9,501 nucleotides of DNA from Chloroflexota bacterium (GTDB lineage Bacteria > Chloroflexota > Chloroflexia > Thermomicrobiales > JADLAZ01): NCBI GenBank assembly GCA_020849725.1, contig JADLAZ010000083.1:1-9501 (forward strand). Reading direction: 5' to 3'. Below, piece after piece: positions 1 through 6,540 of the stretch (position 1 is the first letter of the stretch; each line of letters opens with the position of its first letter). A model generated the notes under the pieces. That model was given only the letters and a program-made list of their open reading frames with translations. It was not told where the DNA came from and did not search any database. Made by a program: the position numbers and the translations under genes.

Positions 1-486
1 CTGGCGCCGGGCGAGGCGCTGGCCGTGCTGGCCGACCCGACGCCGGCGCCCGCGCCGCTGATGCTGCGCCCGGGCGATGCCGTCAGCTATGGTGGCACGG
101 ACTACATCGTCGATGCCGCGATCGACTATCAGGGCGAGCGCACCTGGACTGAGTATCGATTGCGCGACGGCGACGCGGAACGCTGGCTCATGATCGAGCC
201 AGCGACGACGAGCCTGCTGGCGCCCGTTCCGGTTGGGGAGATCACGCTTGAGAACGATGGGACGGCGAGCTACGCGACGCGGCGCTGGCGCGCTGGCGCG
301 CACGGGCAGGCCACCGCCAGCATCACCGGCCCATCCGGCAGCCGGCGTGGGGTGAGTGTCGCTTATCGCACCTTCTATGCTGAGCCGGATGGTGTGCTCG
401 CCTTCCGTGACTGGAGCGATGAGCAACGCCGCTACGTGGGCACGACAATCGACCACGATCTGTTGTCCGTCTTCCCGCGCGCCTGA
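1..486 (+). CDS. DUF4178 domain protein (5' end outside window)
   Basis: The frame is open to the left edge and ends at the TGA at 484-486. Visible possible starts are GTG at 25 and ATG at 61, but neither has a ribosome binding site and the codons before them read as coding, so the gene is probably cut by the edge. From about position 64 the protein shows the DUF4178 pattern: an R-P-G-D-x-V turn, then a small beta-rich domain with TWTEYRL and RWLMIEP, and in the second half FRDWSDEQRRYVG. DUF4178 has no established biochemical function. The family is known to occur beside PspA and SPFH proteins, and that is the arrangement here: pspA begins 70 bases downstream on the same strand. A role in membrane or envelope stress is inferred from context only. 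No signal peptide or membrane segment is visible in the part present. Confidence 0.8.
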   Translation: MAPGEALAVLADPTPAPAPLMLRPGDAVSYGGTDYIVDAAIDYQGERTWTEYRLRDGDAERWLMIEPATTSLLAPVPVGEITLENDGTASYATRRWRAGAHGQATASITGPSGSRRGVSVAYRTFYAEPDGVLAFRDWSDEQRRYVGTTIDHDLLSVFPRA

Positions 487-495
487 CCCTGGTTG

Positions 496-540
496 CCGGC
501 TCTGGGCCGGTGATCGCAACAACGCCCACCGACTGGTGGG
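496..540 (+). other. Two small hairpins in the DUF4178-pspA gap
   Basis: The 70-base gap holds two inverted repeats. The first is CCGGC/GCCGG (496-500 with 506-510, 5-base loop). The second is CCCACC/GGTGGG (525-530 with 535-540, loop GACT). The second stem ends two bases before the AGGAGG of pspA, so it could affect access of ribosomes to pspA. It could equally be leftover structure of GC-rich spacer DNA. No T-run follows either stem. Confidence 0.35.
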
Positions 541-541
541 G

Positions 542-547
542 AGGAGG
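542..547 (+). promoter_or_regulatory. Ribosome binding site of pspA
   Basis: A perfect AGGAGG lies 9 bases before the ATG at 557. It fixes that ATG as the start, although the same frame is open further upstream into the DUF4178 gene. Confidence 0.85.
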
Positions 548-556
548 CACGACCAC

Positions 557-1252
557 ATGGGGATCCTCGATCGTATCTCGACAATTCTGCGGGCCAACAT
601 CAATGACATGCTCGATAAAGCCGAAGACCCGGAGAAGATGCTCGAGCAGATTCTCCGGGACATGGAGACGCAGATCGGCGAGGCCCGCAACGCCGTCGCC
701 ACCATGATCGCCCAGGAGAAGGAACTGAAGGCGGACATGGAGGAGAATGACCGCCTGGCGGGTGAGTGGCAGCGCAAGGCCGAGCTGGCTCTGACGCGCG
801 ATCAGGACGACCTGGCGCGCGAGGCCCTCAAGCGCAAGAACACCTATGCCTCGAATGCCGACACCTACCGGACGCAATGGGCAGCCCAGAAGGAAATGGT
901 CGTCAAGCTCAAGGACCAGTTGCGGATGCTGGAGTCGAAGTACCAGCAGGCCCTCAGCCAGAAGGATGTCCTGATTGCGCGCCGTCGCCGCGCCCAGGCG
1001 CAGCAGCAGGTCAGCAAGACCATCTCCGGCTTGCCGAAGATGGACGCCACCTCGGAGCTGGACCGGATGGAGCGCAAGATTCGCGGCGAGGAGGCCAAGG
1101 CCGAGGCTCTTGCAGAGCTGGGCACCGATTCCCTGGACGCCCAGTTCGCCGAACTCGAGCGCGATGCCGGCGTCGACGACGAACTGGCCGCGCTCAAGGC
1201 TCGGGTTAAGGGTACTCCCGCCAGCACCGCCACCGTGCCGCCGGCGCAGTAG
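557..1252 (+). CDS. pspA: PspA/IM30 family membrane-stress protein
   Basis: Predicted 231-residue protein, close to the usual PspA length of about 220-230. It opens with the amphipathic membrane-binding helix (MGILDRISTILRANINDMLD), followed by the typical DPEKMLEQILRDMETQI stretch. It continues as a long charged coiled coil to about residue 190, rich in E, K, R, Q and A, with no membrane span. PspA/Vipp1 proteins belong to the ESCRT-III superfamily and assemble on the inner face of the cytoplasmic membrane to stabilise or repair it under envelope stress. The start is chosen by the strong AGGAGG; the frame runs open upstream, but that part overlaps the previous gene and does not look like PspA. 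Neighbours are a DUF4178 gene 70 bases upstream and a YdjI-like SPFH gene 148 bases downstream. A strong hairpin begins 9-10 bases after the stop. The C-terminal tail (about 15 residues, A/T/P-rich) is low complexity. Confidence 0.95.
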   Translation: MGILDRISTILRANINDMLDKAEDPEKMLEQILRDMETQIGEARNAVATMIAQEKELKADMEENDRLAGEWQRKAELALTRDQDDLAREALKRKNTYASNADTYRTQWAAQKEMVVKLKDQLRMLESKYQQALSQKDVLIARRRRAQAQQQVSKTISGLPKMDATSELDRMERKIRGEEAKAEALAELGTDSLDAQFAELERDAGVDDELAALKARVKGTPASTATVPPAQ

Positions 1253-1260
1253 CGGGCGCA

Positions 1261-1304
1261 GGCGGTGGGAGCCGCGCGGGCGTGTCCGCGTCGCTTCCAC
1301 CGCT
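1261..1304 (+). terminator. Long hairpin directly after pspA
   Basis: Arms 1262-1279 and 1286-1303 form an 18-pair stem with one C-C mismatch (1273/1292) and two G-T pairs, around a 6-base loop; G1261-T1304 can add a wobble pair. It begins 9-10 bases after the pspA stop, where an intrinsic terminator would sit, but no T-run follows. It could be a T-less terminator, a partial terminator lowering expression of the downstream SPFH gene, or a stabiliser of the pspA message end. The structure is read directly; the function is inferred. Confidence 0.45.
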
Positions 1305-1343
1305 GGCCTGGCGATCCGGACGCACTCGTCGTGTCGTTTCCAC

Positions 1344-1382
1344 CCGGTTGAACGGCTGCGGACCGCCCGCAGCATGAACCGG
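1344..1382 (+). promoter_or_regulatory. Nested stem-loop before the SPFH gene
   Basis: An outer stem CCGGTT/AACCGG (1344-1349 with 1377-1382) encloses an inner 7-pair stem GCTGCGG/CCGCAGC (1355-1361 with 1367-1373, 5-base loop). It ends six bases before the AAAGGAG of the SPFH gene, so it would lie in the leader or intercistronic RNA. It might influence translation or RNA processing. No known riboswitch class was recognised. Confidence 0.35.
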
Positions 1383-1388
1383 CCGGCG

Positions 1389-1395
1389 AAAGGAG
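1389..1395 (+). promoter_or_regulatory. Ribosome binding site of the SPFH gene
   Basis: AAAGGAG, five bases before ATG 1401. It favours this start over the in-frame ATG at 1374, which has no such site. Confidence 0.8.
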
Positions 1396-1400
1396 CAGCG

Positions 1401-2420
1401 ATGTCGCCGATTCTCGATCTCGTCGAATGGGTGGATGAGTCCGGGGGTGAGATCGTCCATCGCGTGCCGGAGGTCGGGTCGGGCGAGTTCCGGCTCGGCT
1501 CGCAGGTGGTCGTGCGCGACAGCCAGCGGGCGGTCTTCGTGCGCGATGGCCGAGGTCTCGACGTATTCCAGCCGGGCCGGCATACCCTCTCGACCGCGAA
1601 TATCCCGCTGCTGGCCGACCTGATCGGCATCGTGTTCGGCGGGCGCAGTCCGTTTCGCGCCGAGGTCATCTTCGTCAGCATGCGGCAGTTCCTGGACATG
1701 AAATGGGGCACGGCGCAGCCGATCATCTATCGCGACAGCGAATTGGGGATGGTGCAATTGCGCGGTTTCGGCCAGTACGCGATGGAGGTGGCCGACCCAC
1801 AGTTGTTCGTGACGAAGATCGTCGGCACGCAAGGGGCATTGACGACCGCCGACGTCGCCGACTACCTGCGCGGCATCATCGTCGCCGAGGTGACGACCAC
1901 GCTCAGCGCGATGCTCACGAGCATCGTCGATCTGGCTGGGCACTACACCGAGATCGGCCAGGCGGTCAAGGCCGGGGTGCAGGATGACTTCGCCGCGCTC
2001 GGCCTGACGCTGCGCACCTTCGTTGTCGGCGCGATCACGCCGCCGGAGAAAGTGCAGGCGATGATCGACGAGCGCAGCAGCATGGGTGCGATCGGCAACA
2101 TGCAGGCGTACATGCAGTTCAAGGCTGCCCAAGCCCTCGGCGACGCAGCGCGCGCCGAGGGCGGCGCGGCCGGCGCGATGGCCGGCCTGGGCGCCGGCGC
2201 CGGCCTGGGGGCAGCCTTCGGCCAGATGATTGGGCAGGCGGTGCAGCAACCGGCGCCAACAGCGCCACCGGCGCCACCGGCGCCAGCCGTCACGCCGGCC
2301 ACGGGCGGCAGCTCTGATCGTTTGCAGCAACTCAAGACGCTCGGCGAGTTGAAGGCCGCGGGTGTGCTGACCGATGCCGAGTTCGAAGCTGAGAAGCAGC
2401 GCATCCTGGGCGGTGGCTGA
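1401..2420 (+). CDS. YdjI-like SPFH protein with C-terminal SHOCT domain
   Basis: Predicted 339 residues. An SPFH/band-7 domain (about 25-215) carries hallmarks of the YdjI ('virion core protein'-like) family: LDVFQPGRHTLSTANIPLL near 53-71, FGGRSPF near 79-85 and LDMKWGTAQPI near 98-108. An Ala/Gly-rich hydrophobic stretch (about 246-280) and a Pro/Ala linker (about 283-300) follow. The protein ends in a SHOCT domain (about 306-337: L..LGELKAAGVLTDAEFEAEK..IL). There is no N-terminal membrane anchor. In Bacillus subtilis YdjI is needed to localise the PspA homologue at the membrane; the neighbouring pspA makes the same partnership likely here. Bacillus YdjI has, as I recall, a zinc-ribbon-like C-terminus, so the SHOCT tail would be a swap of the C-terminal module. 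SHOCT is a short helical oligomerisation or interaction domain without enzyme activity. Family call is firm; the partnership is inferred. Confidence 0.9.
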   Translation: MSPILDLVEWVDESGGEIVHRVPEVGSGEFRLGSQVVVRDSQRAVFVRDGRGLDVFQPGRHTLSTANIPLLADLIGIVFGGRSPFRAEVIFVSMRQFLDMKWGTAQPIIYRDSELGMVQLRGFGQYAMEVADPQLFVTKIVGTQGALTTADVADYLRGIIVAEVTTTLSAMLTSIVDLAGHYTEIGQAVKAGVQDDFAALGLTLRTFVVGAITPPEKVQAMIDERSSMGAIGNMQAYMQFKAAQALGDAARAEGGAAGAMAGLGAGAGLGAAFGQMIGQAVQQPAPTAPPAPPAPAVTPATGGSSDRLQQLKTLGELKAAGVLTDAEFEAEKQRILGGG

Positions 2421-2459
2421 GGCGCCGCCGGTCAGAGCCACGGCACTGGTTGGATCGAC

Positions 2460-2500
2460 GTGACGCGCGCCGGTGGTACCATAGTCACCGGCGGCGTCGC
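2460..2500 (+). promoter_or_regulatory. Large inverted repeat with a promoter-like loop before the response regulator gene
   Basis: An 8-pair perfect stem CGCCGGTG/CACCGGCG (2468-2475 with 2486-2493) is extended past a single bulged G (2467) by a further 7 pairs, one of them G-T (2460-2466 with 2494-2500). The 10-base loop (2476-2485) is the least GC-rich spot of the gap and contains TACCAT preceded by TG and one base, like an extended -10 element. A weak -35-like TCGACG lies 16 bases upstream (2455-2460). It starts 39 bases after the SPFH stop and ends 89 bases before the regulator start. It may be an operator or autoregulatory site over the promoter of the two-component system, or a terminator without a T-run. 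The symmetry is certain; the role is not. Confidence 0.4.
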
Positions 2501-2589
2501 TGTGCCGCGGGTGGCCGCTGGTCGGGATGGAGTGGGCGCACGGTCGCGGTGGATGACCAGGCTCAGCGCCTGTGCCCGCGGGAGACGGC

Positions 2590-3261
2590 ATGGCCAGCAC
2601 CATCCTCGTCATCGACGATGACGAGAAGATCACCAGCTTCCTGCGCAGAGCACTCGCCTACGAAGGCTATCGGGTCGATGTGGCCGCCGATGGCCCGACC
2701 GGGCTGGCACGGGCGCGCGAGCGGCATCCCGACCTGGTGATCCTGGATGGGATGATGCCGGGCCTCGATGGCACCGAGGTCGCGCGCCGCCTGCGTGGCG
2801 GCGGTGACGTGCCGATCCTGATGCTGACCGCGCGCGACGAGGTGGCCGATCGCGTGGCCGGCCTGGACGCGGGCGCGGACGACTATCTGGTGAAGCCGTT
2901 CGCGCTCGAGGAATTGCTGGCGCGCATCCGGGCACTGCTGCGCCGGCGCGAGGCCGAGCGGCCGGAGGTGCTGCGCTATGCCGACCTGGCGCTGGACACC
3001 GCTAGCCGTGAGGCGCACCGCGGCGACCGCTCGATTGAGTTGACGACGAAGGAGTACGAATTGCTGGCGCTCTTCATGCGCCACCCGCGCCAGGTGCTGA
3101 CGCGGGACCAGATCATGGAGGAGGTCTGGGGTCTGGACTACGATGGCGAGAGCAACGTCATCGAGGTCTACGTTGGCTATGTGCGCCAGAAGCTGGAGCA
3201 GGGCGGCCAACCGCGACTGATCCATACGATTCGCCACGCCGGCTACGTGCTGCGCCAGTGA
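2590..3261 (+). CDS. OmpR-family response regulator
   Basis: Predicted 223 residues, the usual size for OmpR/PhoB-type regulators. The receiver domain (1-118) shows the acidic pair D9/D10, the phosphoacceptor D53 in [11 protein letters not shown]80 in LMLTARD and K102 in LVKPF. A winged-helix DNA-binding domain fills about 130-223, with [23 protein letters not shown], then [14 protein letters not shown] and the closing [12 protein letters not shown]. Phosphorylation at D53 by the kinase encoded next should control DNA binding as a dimer. ATG 2590 is preferred over an in-frame GTG at 2572 because the receiver domain begins directly after it and a GGGAG-like site stands just upstream. The stop overlaps the kinase start, so the two are co-translated. 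The closest functional analogue by gene order is MprA, but sequence alone does not prove orthology. Confidence 0.96.
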   Translation: MASTILVIDDDEKITSFLRRALAYEGYRVDVAADGPTGLARARERHPDLVILDGMMPGLDGTEVARRLRGGGDVPILMLTARDEVADRVAGLDAGADDYLVKPFALEELLARIRALLRRREAERPEVLRYADLALDTASREAHRGDRSIELTTKEYELLALFMRHPRQVLTRDQIMEEVWGLDYDGESNVIEVYVGYVRQKLEQGGQPRLIHTIRHAGYVLRQ

Positions 3262-4856
3262 GAACGCTGTCGTCGCCGGACCAAGCGGCGGCGCCGCTGC
3301 CGCCCCCAGCCGACCAGCCGCCACCGACCGCAATCGTGGCGCCCGAGCGGCCCGTGATGCCCGCGGCGACCGGGCGCCGGCAGCGCGGCCTGTCGCTACG
3401 GGTTCGGCTGACGCTGTGGAATGTCGCCATTCTGCTGGTTGTGCTGCTCCTGTTCGGCACATCGGTCTTCGGCATCCTGAGCCTGACGCTCAACAACGAG
3501 ATCAACGAGTCCTTGCCGCAGCAATACAACCAGATTCGCGATAGCACGCTTTTCACCGAAGTGCTCGATCTGAGTGGGCGGACCTGGCCGTTCACCAATC
3601 TGCGCCCGGACAACTTCGGCTCCGACCAGCTTGACGTCTACGTGCAGATCGCCACGTTGAGCGGGACGGTGCCAGAGTGGGGACGCTCCTCGAATCTGAC
3701 GGGGCGCACGCTGCCGCTGTCGCCGGAGATGCTGGAGACGGTGCGCGGCGGGGGCGTAGTCATGGATGACGAGGTCCTTGTCGATGGTCAGAAGATGCGC
3801 CTCTACAGCGGCCCGCTGCTGGCCAATCGGCCGGGGGAGCGGACGCCGCGCATCATCGGCGTGATTCAGGTGGCGCGAGCGCTCGACCGGTTCGAGCAGA
3901 CCATGGCGCTGCTGCGTGCCTTGCTCGTCACCATCGGCGTCGCCAGTCTGGCGGTCGCGGCGATGGCCGGGCTGGTGGTAACCGGGCGGGCCCTGGCGCC
4001 GCTGGCGCGGTTGTCGCAGGCCGCGCGGGCCATTGGCGCCTCGCGTGACTTCAGCCGGCGGGTGGAGACGCCGGACAACGACAATGAGGTCACGCGCTTA
4101 GCCGTCACCGTCAACGAGATGCTGGCGCAACTCCAGGCGGCGCACAACCACCTGGCCGTGACGCTGGAGACGCAGCGCCGCTTCGTGGCCGACGCCTCGC
4201 ACGAGCTGCGGACACCGCTGACGACGATCAGGGGCAATGTCGGGCTGCTGCGCCGGGTGGCGGACGTCGATCCGGCCGACCGAGAGGCGGCGCTGGCTGA
4301 TATCGAAGCCGAAGCTGAGCGGATGTCGCGCATGGTCAGCCAGCTCCTGTCGCTGGCGCGGGCCGATACCCCCTCGGGCGTCCTGCTAGCGCCGCTCGAT
4401 CTGGCGCCGTTGGTCGAGGACAGCGGACGGCAATTGCTCGTGCTGGCCAACGCGGCCGGGCTGACGGCCACGATCGGCCCACTGGAGCAGGTGCGCGTGC
4501 GCGGTGACGCCGACGGCCTGCGTCAGTTGCTGCTCGTGCTGATCGACAATGCGGTGAAATACACCCCCGAACCCGGTGAAGTGCGCCTCCGCCTCGACCG
4601 AGATGGTGACACCGCCGTGATCGCCCTGAGTGACACCGGCATCGGCATCGCGCCCACCGATCAGGCGCGGGTCTTTGAGCGCTTTTACCAGGCTGATCCG
4701 GCTCGGTCCAGCGGCGGAGCCGGCCTGGGTCTGGCAATCGCGCGCTGGTTGGTCGAGGCGCACGGTGGCCAGATCGAGCTCCAGAGCGCGTTGGGATCGG
4801 GCAGCGTCTTCCGCGTGTCACTGCCGCTCCTGACCGACGCCGCGTCGGCGGACTGA
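3258..4856 (+). CDS. Sensor histidine kinase, HAMP-HisKA-HATPase
   Basis: Predicted 532-residue inner-membrane kinase. Order: proline-rich cytoplasmic N-tail (1-48), membrane helix about 52-76, extracytoplasmic sensor region about 77-219, second helix about 220-243, HAMP linker (about 244-296), HisKA dimerisation domain with phosphoacceptor H315 in [15 protein letters not shown], and HATPase domain with N-box N431 ([10 protein letters not shown]), [23 protein letters not shown] and [16 protein letters not shown]. All catalytic boxes are intact. The GTG start overlaps the regulator stop as GTGA. An ATG at 3357 is an alternative and would remove most of the unusual proline-rich tail, but it lacks a binding site. 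The sensor region of about 140 residues has no motif I can assign to a ligand. Envelope stress is the likely signal, given HtrA downstream and PspA upstream. Confidence 0.95.
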   Translation: MRTLSSPDQAAAPLPPPADQPPPTAIVAPERPVMPAATGRRQRGLSLRVRLTLWNVAILLVVLLLFGTSVFGILSLTLNNEINESLPQQYNQIRDSTLFTEVLDLSGRTWPFTNLRPDNFGSDQLDVYVQIATLSGTVPEWGRSSNLTGRTLPLSPEMLETVRGGGVVMDDEVLVDGQKMRLYSGPLLANRPGERTPRIIGVIQVARALDRFEQTMALLRALLVTIGVASLAVAAMAGLVVTGRALAPLARLSQAARAIGASRDFSRRVETPDNDNEVTRLAVTVNEMLAQLQAAHNHLAVTLETQRRFVADASHELRTPLTTIRGNVGLLRRVADVDPADREAALADIEAEAERMSRMVSQLLSLARADTPSGVLLAPLDLAPLVEDSGRQLLVLANAAGLTATIGPLEQVRVRGDADGLRQLLLVLIDNAVKYTPEPGEVRLRLDRDGDTAVIALSDTGIGIAPTDQARVFERFYQADPARSSGGAGLGLAIARWLVEAHGGQIELQSALGSGSVFRVSLPLLTDAASAD

Positions 4857-5022
4857 GCCAAACCGCGCCCGCAGCGGGGCCGTAGATGACTCGGGTATGG
4901 CCAACAGCGCACAGGGCGCCATGGGTCAGCCCCATTCGGGTCGGGCGCTCGTGGCTGCCAGCGGCTGCCTGAGTTGTCCCACGGGGCGAGGCGCGACGAC
5001 GCATTCACGGATTCACAGTTTC

Positions 5023-5028
5023 GGAGGA
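5023..5028 (+). promoter_or_regulatory. Ribosome binding site of the HtrA gene
   Basis: GGAGGA, six bases before ATG 5035. It rules out the earlier in-frame ATGs at 4897 and 4921, which would add about 40 residues unlike the family. The 178-base gap after the kinase gene holds only a weak 5-pair hairpin (ATGGG/CCCAT, near 4920-4934) and no clear promoter. Confidence 0.8.
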
Positions 5029-5034
5029 AGTGCC

Positions 5035-6342
5035 ATGGACGACACCACACAGCAGCGAGAACCGGCCTATCGACCGAGCGACTGGTACGCGCCCGCGCCG
5101 GCGGAGCCGGTCCGGCCGCCAGCGCCGGCGCCCCGGCGGCGCGCTCCGATGGGCCTGATCGTGCTGGCGCTGATCGGCGGCCTGCTGCTCGGCTCTGTCG
5201 GCGGGGCGGTGTCGGGCGCGGCCATTGCCCGGTCGATGCTCACCGCGGCGACGCCGGTGGCATTGGTCGCGGCCGCGCCGACGGCAGCCCCGGCCCTGGC
5301 GGCGGCGCCGCCGCAGCCGGCCACGGCGACACGTGTCCCCGCGCCGGCCGCGCCACTGCCGACCGCCGCGCCACCGCAGCCGGTGGCGGCCACCGCCGCA
5401 GCCGGCGGTGTGGTCGCGGACATTGCCGCGCGCGTTGGCCCGGCGGTTGTCAGCATCAGCAGCCGTAGCGGTGGGCGCGGTGGCATTGGCTCCGGTTTCA
5501 TCATCGATGGCCAGGGCCACATCCTGACCAACAACCACGTCGTGCAAGGTGCGACCAGCCTGCTGGTCACGATGGCCGACGGCTCCAGCTATCCGGCGAC
5601 TGTCGTCGGCACCGCGCCGGGCAACGACCTGGCGCTGATCAAGATCGATCTGCCGGCCGGTGAGCTGGTCATCGCCCGGCTCGGTGACTCCGACGCGGTC
5701 GTGGCTGGTGAGCTGGCGGTCGCGATCGGCAGCCCGTCTGGCCTGGAGCAGACGGTCACCTCCGGCATCGTCAGCTCGACCGGCCGCACCTACGGTGGCG
5801 GCGGGCAGCGGCCCTTGCGCGGGCTGATCCAGACCGACGCGGCGATCAACCCGGGCAACTCTGGCGGGCCACTGTTGAACGGCAATGGCGACGTCATCGG
5901 CATCAATACGCTGAAGGCGCCGGATACTCAGGGCATCGGCTTCGCCGTGCCGATCAACACCGCCAAGCGGCTGCTGCCGCAACTGCGGACCGGTGGCCGC
6001 GTCAGCTCGCCCTACCTGGGCATCAGTGGCCGTGCCCTCAACGCTCAGATCGCGCAGGCGACCCGGACGAGCGTGACCGAGGGCGTCGTCGTCGTCTCAG
6101 TGGTCGAAGGCGGACCCGCCGCCACGGCCGGCATCCAGGGCAGCGCTACGACCCAGGGCGATGCCGCCGGCGCGGGTGGTGACGTCATCACCGCCATTGA
6201 CGGCCAGCCGGTGCGGCGCGTGGAGGATATCGGCGCTATCCTGGATAGCCGCAAGGTCGGCGACACGGTCGCGGTCACGATCGTGCGGGGCGATCAGACG
6301 CGGCAGGTCAACGTCGTGCTGGCCGAGTGGCCGAACTCCTGA
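5035..6342 (+). CDS. htrA: HtrA/DegP-like membrane-anchored serine protease with one PDZ domain
   Basis: Predicted 435 residues. A proline-rich cytoplasmic tail (1-38) with an RRR patch leads to one membrane helix (about 39-64), then an Ala/Pro-rich extracytoplasmic linker (about 70-125), a trypsin-like protease domain (about 126-315) and one PDZ domain (about 323-432). The catalytic triad is H168 in LTNNHVV, D198 in GNDLALIKID and S276 in NPGNSGGPL. HtrA proteases degrade or refold damaged proteins outside the cytoplasmic membrane. Type II topology without a cleavable signal peptide fits HtrA/PepD enzymes of bacteria lacking a classical outer-membrane DegP. It lies 178 bases after the kinase gene; a similar order occurs in mycobacterial mprA-mprB-pepD, where the regulator controls the protease. 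The PDZ domain has a Gly/Ala/Thr-rich insert (about 369-381) before its GGDVITAIDG turn. A strong hairpin follows the stop. Confidence 0.95.
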   Translation: MDDTTQQREPAYRPSDWYAPAPAEPVRPPAPAPRRRAPMGLIVLALIGGLLLGSVGGAVSGAAIARSMLTAATPVALVAAAPTAAPALAAAPPQPATATRVPAPAAPLPTAAPPQPVAATAAAGGVVADIAARVGPAVVSISSRSGGRGGIGSGFIIDGQGHILTNNHVVQGATSLLVTMADGSSYPATVVGTAPGNDLALIKIDLPAGELVIARLGDSDAVVAGELAVAIGSPSGLEQTVTSGIVSSTGRTYGGGGQRPLRGLIQTDAAINPGNSGGPLLNGNGDVIGINTLKAPDTQGIGFAVPINTAKRLLPQLRTGGRVSSPYLGISGRALNAQIAQATRTSVTEGVVVVSVVEGGPAATAGIQGSATTQGDAAGAGGDVITAIDGQPVRRVEDIGAILDSRKVGDTVAVTIVRGDQTRQVNVVLAEWPNS

Positions 6343-6351
6343 TAGCGTGGG

Positions 6352-6378
6352 CGGCGTGGCGGCTCGCCCGTCACGCCG
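6352..6378 (+). terminator. Hairpin after the HtrA gene, probable terminator
   Basis: An 11-pair stem with a single G-T pair (6352-6362 with 6368-6378) and a CTCGC loop begins 10 bases after the HtrA stop. Position and strength fit a transcription terminator closing the envelope-stress block, but no T-run follows. Confidence 0.5.
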
Positions 6379-6413
6379 GTCGCAGTTGGTCCAGTGGCGA
6401 CTCATCTGGCGCG

Positions 6414-6431
6414 GCCGGTGGTACGTATGCT
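6414..6431 (+). promoter_or_regulatory. Possible promoter upstream of the small unknown gene
   Basis: In the 198-base gap, GCCGGTGGTAC (6414-6424) is followed by TATGCT (6426-6431), a fair -10-like hexamer. The same 11 bases occur at 2469-2479 before the response regulator gene, at a similar distance from the start (about 115 versus 110 bases). No convincing -35 was found. The rest of the gap holds nothing recognisable besides the terminator-like hairpin. Confidence 0.2.
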
Positions 6432-6540
6432 GAACGGAGATGGCTGGGTCTGGCACTGCACCGGTTGGCCACGGGAGCGGATGGGCGCTGATGTCGCGGT
6501 CGTTGGCGCACCGCCGGCCGTGTTGAGTGGGTAGGCGCGC

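Noticed and set aside
323..1726. Long open frame on the minus strand (467 codons) opposite pspA
   Set aside because: It lies opposite clear pspA and SPFH codons, its product is Arg/His/Leu-rich without domain features, and such antisense frames are usual in GC-rich DNA.
2220..2305. GC-rich short repeats (GCGCCACCG units) in the SPFH gene
   Set aside because: They encode the Pro/Ala linker in frame and reflect low-complexity protein, not a repeat array or CRISPR.
1206..2633. Long open frame on the minus strand (475 codons) opposite the SPFH gene
   Set aside because: Mirror of the SPFH frame with low-complexity Arg/His/Ala composition and no start signal.
4834..4848. CCGACG/CGTCGG hairpin at the end of the kinase gene
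   Set aside because: It ends before the stop codon, has a 3-base loop and no T-run; more likely codon bias than a terminator.
5260..5410. Highly biased Ala/Pro-coding stretch in the HtrA gene, first suspected as a frameshift
   Set aside because: The frame is continuous from the membrane helix into the protease domain; such linkers are common in anchored HtrA proteins.
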